This document shows, piece by piece, positions 26,882 to 34,787 of a DNA stretch of 64,000 bases. Position 1 is the stretch's first letter. Every line of letters begins with the position of its first letter. The position numbers and the translations under genes are program-made. Below the pieces are notes generated by a model. That model did no database searches. It was not told the origin of the DNA and saw nothing but the letters and a program-made list of their open reading frames with translations. Source of the stretch: Ignavibacteriales bacterium (GTDB lineage Bacteria > Bacteroidota > Ignavibacteria > Ignavibacteriales > Ignavibacteriaceae). The stretch is from contig CP065001.1 in the NCBI GenBank assembly GCA_016700155.1, forward strand, positions 1,364,001 through 1,428,000, written 5' to 3'.

Positions 26882-27244
26882 TTATTGAATATCCCAGATG
26901 CTTGCATCGACTTTTAACTGTGAAAGTTTTTTCCCTGCATCCATGAAAATTGAAACGGGCACTGAAACTACCAGTTCAATACCATTGGAGTCAGCGTATT
27001 TTGAGAGTGCTTTTAATGTAATATCTTTTCCTTCAGACGTGAGTGTTGCGGACGTCTCAACTTCAACAATATAATTTTTACCGCTTTTAACTGCTGTTGC
27101 ATCGGGCAGATATGGTTCATTTAAACCGTTGAGAATAATAGGCTCAACCTTTTCAGATTCTGAAAGCATGGATTTAATATTGGAAAAGTAATTATTCTTA
27201 AGGCGTTCTAACACCTTTTGAAGTAGTTCATCATGTTCATTCAT
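26882..27244 (-). CDS. Conserved hypothetical protein, possible PD-(D/E)XK nuclease-like fold
   Basis: A 120-residue protein without signal peptide. The central 'EPYLPDATAVKSGKNYIVEVETSATL' has the spacing of a PD...ExE motif as in restriction-endonuclease-like folds, but the final Lys is replaced by Thr and the similarity could be chance. The rest is alpha/beta with an 'LVVSVPVSIF' strand. No function is recognised. It faces the peptidase-like gene with no spacer. Confidence is for the gene, not the fold. Confidence 0.6.
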   Translation of the reverse strand: MNEHDELLQKVLERLKNNYFSNIKSMLSESEKVEPIILNGLNEPYLPDATAVKSGKNYIVEVETSATLTSEGKDITLKALSKYADSNGIELVVSVPVSIFMDAGKKLSQLKVDASIWDIQ

Positions 27245-27328
27245 TTTTACCTCTCAAAAGACTGGTTGATTAAACACAAGCCGAATATAAAAATTGGCTG
27301 CAAAAAAATCTTTCAGAATTTAAACTTT

Positions 27329-27358
27329 AAAAAAAGCCGGATGATAAATCACCCGGCT
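27329..27358 (-). terminator. Terminator of the signalling cluster
   Basis: On the minus strand an 11-bp stem (AGCCGGGTGAT/ATCATCCGGCT, one G-U pair) is followed by seven T residues, 100 nt after the stop of the last receiver gene. Confidence 0.9.
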
Positions 27359-27458
27359 CCCAAATTCCCTGTTGCTAATGTATCAGAATTGCATAGCCTT
27401 ACTTGAAGGGACAAGGAATTTGATGGGTAAAATTTTTCAGATTAAAATGCCACCAAAG

Positions 27459-27908
27459 TTAATTGCTATGTTCATGATATTTACTCATTAGTACGTTTTC
27501 CACCAAACCAACAAGTGCTTTTTTCTCAAATGGCTTAGAGAGGTAATAATCAAATCCTTCAGCCAGAAGTCTTGATTCATCTCCTGACATAGCAAATGCA
27601 GTAATTGCAACTATTGGAACATCACGGTAATTATCATTAAGCCTGATACGCTTTGCAGCCTCTATCCCATTTATTCCGGCACCTAGATTTATATCCATCA
27701 AGATAAGTGAGTATTGCTGGCTAATGGACATTTCCACGGCTGCTAATCCGCTTGCAGCATGATCAAGTTTACAAACATTTCTTAGATAAATAGTCGTCAG
27801 TTCTTTATTGAGAACGTCATCTTCGACAAGGAGGATTATTTCATTTTGAGTTGAAGTCTTAACCTGCTGTTTTTCAAGTACTAGCATTTCCATATTCATT
27901 ACGCTCAT
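27459..27908 (-). CDS. Stand-alone response regulator receiver
   Basis: A 149-residue single receiver (REC) domain. The acidic pair ED in LLVEDDVLN, the phospho-acceptor D72 in LILMDINLG, T in AITAF and K in YLSKPFE are all present. There is no output domain. It is the last gene of a minus-strand signalling cluster. Several in-frame Met codons exist (27908, 27899, 27893); 27908 is chosen because an N-terminal extension is common in this group, but the start is uncertain. No Shine-Dalgarno. Confidence 0.85.
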   Translation of the reverse strand: MSVMNMEMLVLEKQQVKTSTQNEIILLVEDDVLNKELTTIYLRNVCKLDHAASGLAAVEMSISQQYSLILMDINLGAGINGIEAAKRIRLNDNYRDVPIVAITAFAMSGDESRLLAEGFDYYLSKPFEKKALVGLVENVLMSKYHEHSN

Positions 27909-28019
27909 TTTTCGTTTGACACACTTTATTATCGGATTTTTTGTCCAAAAGTTGAGCAAATGAATGAAAATTTAGTGAATCAAAAGGAAGGGGAGGCGGG
28001 CAAAATAAAATAGGGGAGA

Positions 28020-28397
28020 CTAATTGATGAAATTTGCAATCTTTCTCAATAGCTGGTCCTTTGTTACCGGTTTAGATATATAATCATCCATCCCTGCATT
28101 TATTATCTTTCTCTTATCATCTTCCATAGCATATGCTGTTACAGCTATGATTGGAATGTTTTTATAAAGCTGATCCTCTTTTAACTGCATCGCAAGTTCA
28201 ACACCGTCGAATGGTCGTTGAAGATTAATATCCATAAGAATAAGATCGATCTGATTGGACTGAAGCATGTTTACGGCATCTTCTTTGTTTTTTGCGCCAA
28301 GAACTTTGTACACATCAAATAGCAGCACTTCAACAAGTTCATAAGCATCAATAAGATCTTCTACATAGAGGATATTTTTTCGTTCTGTTAATTGCAT
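28020..28397 (-). CDS. Stand-alone response regulator receiver
   Basis: A 125-residue receiver with YVED, D56 in LILMDINLQ, T in AVTAYAM and K in YISKPV. No output domain, so it probably acts by protein contact or as a phosphate sink or relay for the kinase encoded 12 nt upstream (28410-30269). Of the same type as its downstream neighbour (both have 'LILMDINL'), perhaps a duplication product. Confidence 0.9.
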   Translation of the reverse strand: MQLTERKNILYVEDLIDAYELVEVLLFDVYKVLGAKNKEDAVNMLQSNQIDLILMDINLQRPFDGVELAMQLKEDQLYKNIPIIAVTAYAMEDDKRKIINAGMDDYISKPVTKDQLLRKIANFIN

Positions 28398-28409
28398 AAA
28401 AAAATCAAT

Positions 28410-30269
28410 TTATTGATAAAGTGGAATTTTGATTGTAACAGTAGTACCTAGATTCTTCTTACTCTGTATTGAAATTTGTCCTTCCATGAGTTCAATATAT
28501 CGCTTAGTCAGTGCCAGACCAAGTCCGCTGCCTTCATATTTTCTGTTCCATCCCATGTTTTCCTGGCTGAATGTTTCGAAAAGATGTTTTTGATATTCTT
28601 CACTCATACCTATTCCTTCATCCGCAATTTTACAGATACCGAATTGATGATTCCGTTCAATAGTAATTTTTATTGTACCCTTATCACTATACTTGATTGC
28701 ATTGTTTAAAACATTGGTAAGTACTCCATTTAAACAATACTCATCTGCACGCACATAAAAATCAGGATCGGGCAAATCACTTTTTACAGATAAACCTTTA
28801 TCGTCAGCGAGTATTTTACAGATGTTCAGAGTATCAACTACTGATTTACCGATAAAAATCCTGGTTAGATTAACCGAAAATTCATTGGCTTCAATACGTG
28901 AAAGATCAAGGATAGCCGAGATTGTTGTTAAAAGCCGCTTACCTGCTTCTTCAACATAAGTAAAATATTTTTGAATGTTTGCCGCACTCTTTGAAAAAAA
29001 TATCTCCTTCAAAACATAATTGAACCCGAGTATTGCATTCAAAGGGGTTCTTATTTCATGAGACATTGCTGCGAGAAAACCTGACTTCAGCCTGTTGGCT
29101 TCTTCAGCTTTTTCTTTTGCTTTGATTAATTCCGCCTCAGCTTTTTTTCGTTCGGTTATATCCCGCGTAGTTCCCTGGATGCCGGCAGGTTTTCCTTTTT
29201 CATCTTTAAGCAACGATGCATGAATTTCTACCGGTACTAAGTTTCCGTTTTTGTGAAAAAGTTCGCTTTCAAGAATAACACCTCTGTTAAAATCATTAGC
29301 TTGAACAGTTCTGATTATAATATCTTTTAATCTATCAAGCTGCTGCTTAGTTGTTAACTGCGCCAGACTGGTGTTGATGTGTTCTTCAGGAGTGTAACCC
29401 AGTGTTGTGGTGATGGCAGGATTTACATATCTGATGAACAAGTCCATATCCATTTGCCACATAATATCAAGTGTATTATCCGCAATAAACCTGTATTTCT
29501 TCTCACTTTCATCAATGGCTTTTTGTGCCTGTTTGAAATCAGTCATATCCCTGGCTATAGCGTAAAATACTTTTTTACCCGGTGATGAAGTCCCATTCCA
29601 CATAAACCATTTGTAATTTCCATCTTTGCAGACGATCCTGTTTTCCAAAGAAAACTTTTCAAGTCCGTTTGAAATATGTTCAAGTAGTTGCCTGGTCGCC
29701 TGTTTATCATCTTCATAAACAAGTTCAATTAACTGTCTGGATAAAAGCTCAGTAATACTATAACCGGTTACGATTTCCCATGCAGGATTTAATTGCAGCA
29801 GTCTTCCGTTGAAGTCCGAAATACAAATCAGATCATAAGTAAGGTTAAAGATTCTGTCCCGTTCTTCCTTCGATTTTTTATGAAGCCGGTGAGATTCTGC
29901 CTCGCGAAGTTCACGTTCAATTGCAGTGATTAGTCTTGTAAGATTACCTTTCATTATATAGTCGTTTGCACCTGCCCGCATCATGGAAACGGCAAGTTCT
30001 TCTCCAATGGTTCCGGAAACAATAATGAAAGGAGTGTCAATACCGGCGTTCCGTGTGATCTTAAGTGCTTCACTGCCGCTGAAATGAGGCATTGCATAAT
30101 CCGAAATGATTATATCCCATTCAACGCGATTTAGTTCTCTTCTAAAATCATCTTCAGTCTGCACTTGTGTATGCTCAAAATTTAACCCGGATTTTTTCAA
30201 CGTCCGCATCAAGAGCAGTGCATCATCTTCGGAATCTTCAACAAGCAGTAGTTTAATATGTTCTTTCAT
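28410..30269 (-). CDS. Hybrid sensor kinase: REC-PAS-PAS-HisKA-HATPase
   Basis: A 619-residue cytosolic kinase. An N-terminal receiver (residues 1-125, D57 in IISDYAMP) precedes two PAS domains (about 140-255 and 260-385, the second ending in GTTRDITERKKAE), then a HisKA domain with H404 in AAMSHEIRTPLNAIL and a HATPase with NVLNNAIKYS, DEGIGM and GSGLGLALTKR. No transmembrane segment, so it reads an intracellular signal or the receiver of another protein. It overlaps the upstream receiver gene by 1 nt, so both are translationally coupled. Confidence 0.92.
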   Translation of the reverse strand: MKEHIKLLLVEDSEDDALLLMRTLKKSGLNFEHTQVQTEDDFRRELNRVEWDIIISDYAMPHFSGSEALKITRNAGIDTPFIIVSGTIGEELAVSMMRAGANDYIMKGNLTRLITAIERELREAESHRLHKKSKEERDRIFNLTYDLICISDFNGRLLQLNPAWEIVTGYSITELLSRQLIELVYEDDKQATRQLLEHISNGLEKFSLENRIVCKDGNYKWFMWNGTSSPGKKVFYAIARDMTDFKQAQKAIDESEKKYRFIADNTLDIMWQMDMDLFIRYVNPAITTTLGYTPEEHINTSLAQLTTKQQLDRLKDIIIRTVQANDFNRGVILESELFHKNGNLVPVEIHASLLKDEKGKPAGIQGTTRDITERKKAEAELIKAKEKAEEANRLKSGFLAAMSHEIRTPLNAILGFNYVLKEIFFSKSAANIQKYFTYVEEAGKRLLTTISAILDLSRIEANEFSVNLTRIFIGKSVVDTLNICKILADDKGLSVKSDLPDPDFYVRADEYCLNGVLTNVLNNAIKYSDKGTIKITIERNHQFGICKIADEGIGMSEEYQKHLFETFSQENMGWNRKYEGSGLGLALTKRYIELMEGQISIQSKKNLGTTVTIKIPLYQ

Positions 30270-30721
30270 TATTCCTGATTTCTTTTTACAGGAGGATTTT
30301 CATTTAACAGCAGCCAGTAGAGTCCAAGATTCTGAACAGCTTCAACAAATTTATTAAAGTCGACGGGCTTTCTGATATAACTGTTAGCACCAAGTCCATA
30401 GCTGGAAAGTATATCCTGTTCTTCTTTGGATGACGTGAGTATAACAACAGGCAGTAAGCGTGTGCTCTCGTTTGACCTGATTCTTTTTAGTGTTTCAAGC
30501 CCATCCATTTTGGGAAGTTTTAAATCAAGCAAAACCACGGTAGGCAGTTCATACATATCTCGATTTTCATATTTGTTTTTTGCGAACAGGTAATCGAGCG
30601 CCTCTACTCCATCTCCCGCGACGACAAGTTCATTTTTGATGTTGTTCTTTGCCAATGCCCGTTTCGTTAAAACGATATCATCAGGGTTATCTTCAACTAA
30701 AAGTATTATTCTTTTTTCCAT
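30269..30721 (-). CDS. Rcp1-type stand-alone response regulator
   Basis: A 150-residue receiver with LLVEDNPDDIVLTKRAL, D66 in VVLLDLKLPKMDGLE, T in ILTSSKEEQD and K in YIRKPVDF. The long loop between strands and the 'NPDDI' start are typical of Rcp1/phytochrome-partner receivers. It starts with ATG after GGAGG (spacing 5) and is the first of four co-oriented signalling genes. Its probable partner is the adjacent kinase (28410-30269) or the multi-PAS kinase upstream. Confidence 0.92.
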   Translation of the reverse strand: MEKRIILLVEDNPDDIVLTKRALAKNNIKNELVVAGDGVEALDYLFAKNKYENRDMYELPTVVLLDLKLPKMDGLETLKRIRSNESTRLLPVVILTSSKEEQDILSSYGLGANSYIRKPVDFNKFVEAVQNLGLYWLLLNENPPVKRNQE

Positions 30722-30995
30722 GGTTCCTCCATGTTGTGCCCCTGTTATTCAGTGAATTGTTTAATAAGTCAATAGTTGTCAGAGCAATTAGAGCGGTCAG
30801 AACGCTTATAACTTTATTTACCTGTAAGGTGAGACTTGTTGTGAATGAGAAGAAGCTTTACAGATATGACTCAATATCCATAGCAGCCTGATTGACTATC
30901 AGTAACTTAAATAAAATTTCAAATAGCAATAATTATCAGCTAACAACCAATAGAAATTAAATTAAAAAAAAATAAAATTTCAAGTGGGTTTCCAT

Positions 30996-33383
30996 TCAAA
31001 GAGAAAAATAAAAAGTACTTCCGCTTCCCTCAGCGCTTTCTGCCCAGATTTTACCTCCGTGTTTTGAAATTATCCTGTGACAAGTTGCCAGGCCGATACC
31101 TGTTCCGGGAAATTCATTTAAAGTATGTAATCTTTGAAAAGCGCCAAACAGCCTGTGAGCAAATTTCATATCGAATCCGGCTCCGTTATCTTTGACAAAA
31201 AATACTTTTTCTGATTCCTTTAATAATGAACCAAATTCAATTTCAGGAGAGGGAGTTTGTGCAGAATATTTAAATGCATTTCCCAATAGGTTTGTTATCA
31301 CCAATTCCATTAATCTTGGATCGGCATTTACCTTAAGGTCTTCTTCAATATGAACCTTATAAACTTTTTCTTTATAGTCATTCTGAAGTTCATCAGCTAT
31401 ATGTCGTGCAATTTTACTTAAATCTACTTTTGAACGAACCAGTTCATGTCTTGATACTTTTGAGAGATTCAACAGGTCATCTATTAAGTGAGCCATACGC
31501 TGACTTGCGTTTCTGATTCTTCCAAGATAATCTCTTCCCGTTTCATCAAGGATATCATGATAGTCTTCAAATAAAGCCTGGCTGAAACCATCCAGACTTC
31601 TTAATGGTGATCGTAAATCATGCGATACTGAATAACTGAATGATTCAAGTTCTTTGTTAACGGATTGTAATTGAATCGTCCGTTCCTCAACCCTGTTCTC
31701 AAGTTCTTCGTTCATCTGGATAATTTTTTGTTCATTTAATTTTTGCAATGTAACATCGTTAGCAAGTACCAGTCTTGCTTTCTGCCCGATGTACTCAAGT
31801 TGATGTGAATAAATTTCAACAAAAATCTCTGTCTGATCTTTCTTTCGATGTTTCCAGATACCTGCATAACGTGGTCGCTCCTGATTGGAAGAAATGTATT
31901 CAGCCAGTCTTTCCCATTCATCCTGCGGACGAATATCCTTTATTGTCATGTTTAGAAATTCTTCCTTTGAATAACCATAATATTCAATTGCTGCATTGTT
32001 AACCTGGAGGAACTTTAAACTCTCTTCGGCAAAAATCCACATAGGGAGGGGGTTTGACTCAAATAAAAATTTATACCTGCTTTCGGATTCCTTTAAGTCT
32101 TCTTCAGCTTTTAATCGTTTTGTAATATCTCGAAGGATTACGGTGAAATATTTTTTATTACCAACTTCTACCTGTGAAATGGAGGCTTCGATTGGAAAGA
32201 TTTCTCCGGATGATTTTAATCCATAAATTTTTCCAAGACTCCCCATTGTCCTGTTTGTAACACCGGTCATTCCGAATTTATTTATGTGATGAAAATGTTC
32301 GAGCCTGTAGTTTGGTGGTATCAGCATTTCAAGTGATTTGCCAATAACATCATTTTGGTTGTAGCCAAAGATGTCTTCTGCCGTACTGTTGAACAGAGTT
32401 ATTTTCTGCTCCTCATCCACTGTGATAATAGCATCCATAGCTGAACTGATAATCGACGCAAATTTCTGCTGACTTTCAAGCAGTTGATGTTCTGCAAGTT
32501 TACGTTGAGTAATGTTTTGCGTAATAGTCATTCCGCCATAAATAAATCCATGCGAATCGTGCAGTGGTTTTATCTGGATTGTATAAGTAAAATATCCATA
32601 GATAAATTCCCTGAAGATCGTTTCGCCATTGAGAGCTCTTTTGTAAAGAGGTATAAGGAGGTTGCGCGTTTCTTCATCAAGAACTTCATACAAAGTTTTA
32701 CCTTCGAAATCCTCCCGCTTCAGACCAAGACGCGACATCTCAGTACCGTCAGCAATAATAAACCGAAGATCCTTATCGAACAGGTACAGGTTTGTCTCAG
32801 GAATATTCGCTGCCAATGACCTGTAATGATTTTCTGATTGTTTTATTTTTTCTTCAGAAATTTTTCTTTCAGAAATATCCCGAACGATGCTGTGATAAAA
32901 TTTTTTATCACCTTCTTTCAATAAACCCATTGAAACCTCTACAGGAAAGGCGGTGCCGTCTTTTCGCTGATGAGTAGTTTCAAATACAATTCCTTCCGCA
33001 CTCTCTGCGAGTGCAATCTGGATGTCAAGTTGCTGAGCAGTCAACGGAGTTCTTAACTGCCGGATATTTAGTTTAATAATTTCATCGTATGAATATCCAT
33101 AGACATCTAGAGCTTTCTTATTTGCCTCAATAATTTGTCCGTTCACATCCCAGAAAAATATGATGTCATTCGCCCTCTGGAATATCATTTCATAATGTTT
33201 TTGATATGAAGTTCCGCTTAACGAATTGTTCTCATCTTTGTTTTCATTTTTACTTTTTTTGTTAAACACTCCGAGTATTGTAAATAAGCAGATTGTGAGT
33301 AATACAGCGAACGCAAGAGACTGAAAAGTATCTTGGGATACAACTGTGATAAAAAAAGTTAGCGGATAGAATTTAATATCCAT
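30996..33383 (-). CDS. Membrane-anchored multi-PAS histidine kinase
   Basis: A 795-residue sensor kinase. One hydrophobic segment (about residues 22-42) anchors it. Four PAS domains follow (about 55-175, 180-300, 300-425, 430-555), three of them ending in the PAC-like 'DI(S/T)xRKxAE' or 'DITKRLKAEE'. HisKA has H588 in SYSVSHDLRSPLRSLDGF, the type found in phytochrome-like kinases, and the HATPase contains NLLGNAFKYS, DNGAGF and GTGIGLATCHR. The signal is probably sensed by PAS cofactors inside the cell. The gap of about 270 nt to the next gene suggests a separate transcript. Confidence 0.93.
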   Translation of the reverse strand: MDIKFYPLTFFITVVSQDTFQSLAFAVLLTICLFTILGVFNKKSKNENKDENNSLSGTSYQKHYEMIFQRANDIIFFWDVNGQIIEANKKALDVYGYSYDEIIKLNIRQLRTPLTAQQLDIQIALAESAEGIVFETTHQRKDGTAFPVEVSMGLLKEGDKKFYHSIVRDISERKISEEKIKQSENHYRSLAANIPETNLYLFDKDLRFIIADGTEMSRLGLKREDFEGKTLYEVLDEETRNLLIPLYKRALNGETIFREFIYGYFTYTIQIKPLHDSHGFIYGGMTITQNITQRKLAEHQLLESQQKFASIISSAMDAIITVDEEQKITLFNSTAEDIFGYNQNDVIGKSLEMLIPPNYRLEHFHHINKFGMTGVTNRTMGSLGKIYGLKSSGEIFPIEASISQVEVGNKKYFTVILRDITKRLKAEEDLKESESRYKFLFESNPLPMWIFAEESLKFLQVNNAAIEYYGYSKEEFLNMTIKDIRPQDEWERLAEYISSNQERPRYAGIWKHRKKDQTEIFVEIYSHQLEYIGQKARLVLANDVTLQKLNEQKIIQMNEELENRVEERTIQLQSVNKELESFSYSVSHDLRSPLRSLDGFSQALFEDYHDILDETGRDYLGRIRNASQRMAHLIDDLLNLSKVSRHELVRSKVDLSKIARHIADELQNDYKEKVYKVHIEEDLKVNADPRLMELVITNLLGNAFKYSAQTPSPEIEFGSLLKESEKVFFVKDNGAGFDMKFAHRLFGAFQRLHTLNEFPGTGIGLATCHRIISKHGGKIWAESAEGSGSTFYFSL

Positions 33384-33441
33384 AGTTCATTCTTATTGTA
33401 TTGGGTTGAGTTGTATCTGCTGGTTATAAACTATCTGAATT

Positions 33442-33469
33442 CAAAATTAAAATCAGAAGAAAAAATCAA
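33442..33469 (-). promoter_or_regulatory. Candidate promoter for the multi-PAS kinase
   Basis: Minus strand: TTG (33469-33467), 17-nt spacer, TAATTTTG (33449-33442). The -7 element fits; the spacer is 2-3 nt shorter than in the best matches of this window. Confidence 0.4.
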
Positions 33470-33513
33470 ACATTCAATTTTTTAAAGCAGCAGATTATTT
33501 TTATTGAAGGAGG

Positions 33514-33541
33514 GAAGGAAGGTTTTTAAAAGCCTTCCTTC
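33514..33541 (-). terminator. Hairpin after the 33568-33819 gene
   Basis: A 9-bp stem GAAGGAAGG/CCTTCCTTC with a 10-nt loop lies about 27 nt after the stop. No T tract follows on the minus strand, so terminator function is uncertain. Confidence 0.45.
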
Positions 33542-33567
33542 GTGCTCTTAGTGTGCATTTATGAGGG

Positions 33568-33819
33568 TTATTCTATGAAGTCCGGGATACGATCCAGCAT
33601 AACAAATCCAAGCGGTGTAAGCCACATATTTGATTTGACTATGTTTTCACGTACAAGTTCTTCTCTTTCTTCTGGAGAGAGCGTTTTCACAAAATCTTTA
33701 AATTTTAAAGCAACTATATCATAAGGTAAAACAGAAAATCCGTGTATTCCTTCCATCCAGTTTTTTACTTTGATGAAGACCGGGCTTGCATAAGTAATGT
33801 TATTTTCAGTTGAATACAT
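33568..33819 (-). CDS. Small conserved-looking hypothetical protein
   Basis: An 83-residue cytosolic protein, 'NITYASPVFIKVKNWMEGIHGFSVLPYDIVALKFKDFVKTLSPEEREELVRENIVKSN...'. No family recognised. The charged helix SPEEREELVREN and well-behaved codon usage argue that it is real. It stands between the sensor kinase and a TPR gene, on the same strand, with a hairpin downstream. Confidence 0.55.
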   Translation of the reverse strand: MYSTENNITYASPVFIKVKNWMEGIHGFSVLPYDIVALKFKDFVKTLSPEEREELVRENIVKSNMWLTPLGFVMLDRIPDFIE

Positions 33820-34125
33820 ACGTAACCTATAATTGAAATTAATCTTAATTCTAAGGCATATTACTTAAACGGGTAATAGCCACTATTATTATCGGATAAA
33901 AATCAGAAGAGTTTAGAGGTGTAAATTATTGCTGATTCTGAATAATCAGAAAATCATAATTTGGGGAATGAACGAACAGGAATGGGTTTCAATTTCCGTG
34001 TGTGTTGTACCGAGAACTTATAATACCCGAAAGGAAGCTTTTTATAAATGAAGGGCGGTTGAGGAACAAAAATAATTATTCTGTTCAGAATAGAAGAAAT
34101 ACCGGAATATATTTTAATCATAGTT
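33820..34125. other. Intergenic region without recognised features
   Basis: 306 nt between the small hypothetical gene and the TPR gene. A short CTGATT/AATCAG palindrome near 33942 is the only structure seen; no promoter consensus or ORF with coding character was found. Confidence 0.4.
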
Positions 34126-34503
34126 TTATCTGCAAAATTCTTTATGGATATGGTAAGCGTTCATGAAACCTAATTTTCCCGCTTCAATAAAATCTGATTT
34201 ACTTCCTTCTTCATCACCGTTTGTGCGCTTTAACATTGCCCTGTTGTTAAACGCTTCTGCGAGCTTAGGATTTAATTCAATCGCACGGTCATAGTCTATC
34301 TCAGCTCCGGCTATATCATTCAACAAAAGTTTTGTATTTCCTCTTTTGTAAAATGCTTCTGCAAATTTAGGATTGAATTCAATCGCCATATTAAATTCCT
34401 GTATGGCACCTTTAAGATCTTTTAATAATTTTTTGCAGTTACCGCGGCTGTAGTGTTCCAACGCCTTTTGATAAGTTACGTTGCCTTTTTTTCCAGTTTG
34501 CAT
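34126..34503 (-). CDS. Small TPR-repeat protein
   Basis: A 125-residue protein made of about three tetratricopeptide repeats: 'ALEHYSRGNCKKLLKDLKGAIQEFNMAIEFNPKFAEAFYKRGNTKL', then 'DYDRAIELNPKLAEAFNNRAML'. TPRs bind other proteins; the partner is unknown. The start at 34503 is chosen because AAAGGAG stands 8 nt upstream; an earlier ATG (34539) lacks such a site. No signal peptide. Confidence 0.85.
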   Translation of the reverse strand: MQTGKKGNVTYQKALEHYSRGNCKKLLKDLKGAIQEFNMAIEFNPKFAEAFYKRGNTKLLLNDIAGAEIDYDRAIELNPKLAEAFNNRAMLKRTNGDEEGSKSDFIEAGKLGFMNAYHIHKEFCR

Positions 34504-34723
34504 GTACAAATCTCCTTTGTGAAAATTGATAACTCTCATTTTACCCCTGGAATAAGTTGTTGATACACTGTAAATTATTTTGAAGCTGAATTAATATTAC
34601 AACTGGCGTGCCGTATCAATTATTTCCTTTTTGAAAGACATTTTAAGCCTTGTGGAATCAGTTTGGCTCAAGTTAAGACAGGGTATGTAGGGGGTTGCAA
34701 ATTGAGGCTATTCTGCATTTTTC

Positions 34724-34760
34724 AAAAGAAAACCGGTAGTTTTTTGATCTTCTACCGGTT
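34724..34760 (-). terminator. Terminator of the M28 peptidase gene
   Basis: Minus strand: 9-bp stem AACCGGTAG/CTACCGGTT with a 12-nt loop followed by TTCTTTTG, 28 nt after the stop codon. Confidence 0.8.
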
Positions 34761-34787
34761 CTTAATCGAATTTTAAATAACCAGCTG

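Noticed and set aside
30722..30995. Small plus-strand gene in the gap between receiver and kinase
   Set aside because: The open frame there overlaps the receiver gene and has no coding character or ribosome-binding site.
34540..34787. Sigma-54 promoter near GGGTATGTAGGGGGTTGCA
   Set aside because: A TTGCA is present but no GG lies at the required 10-nt distance upstream of the GC.
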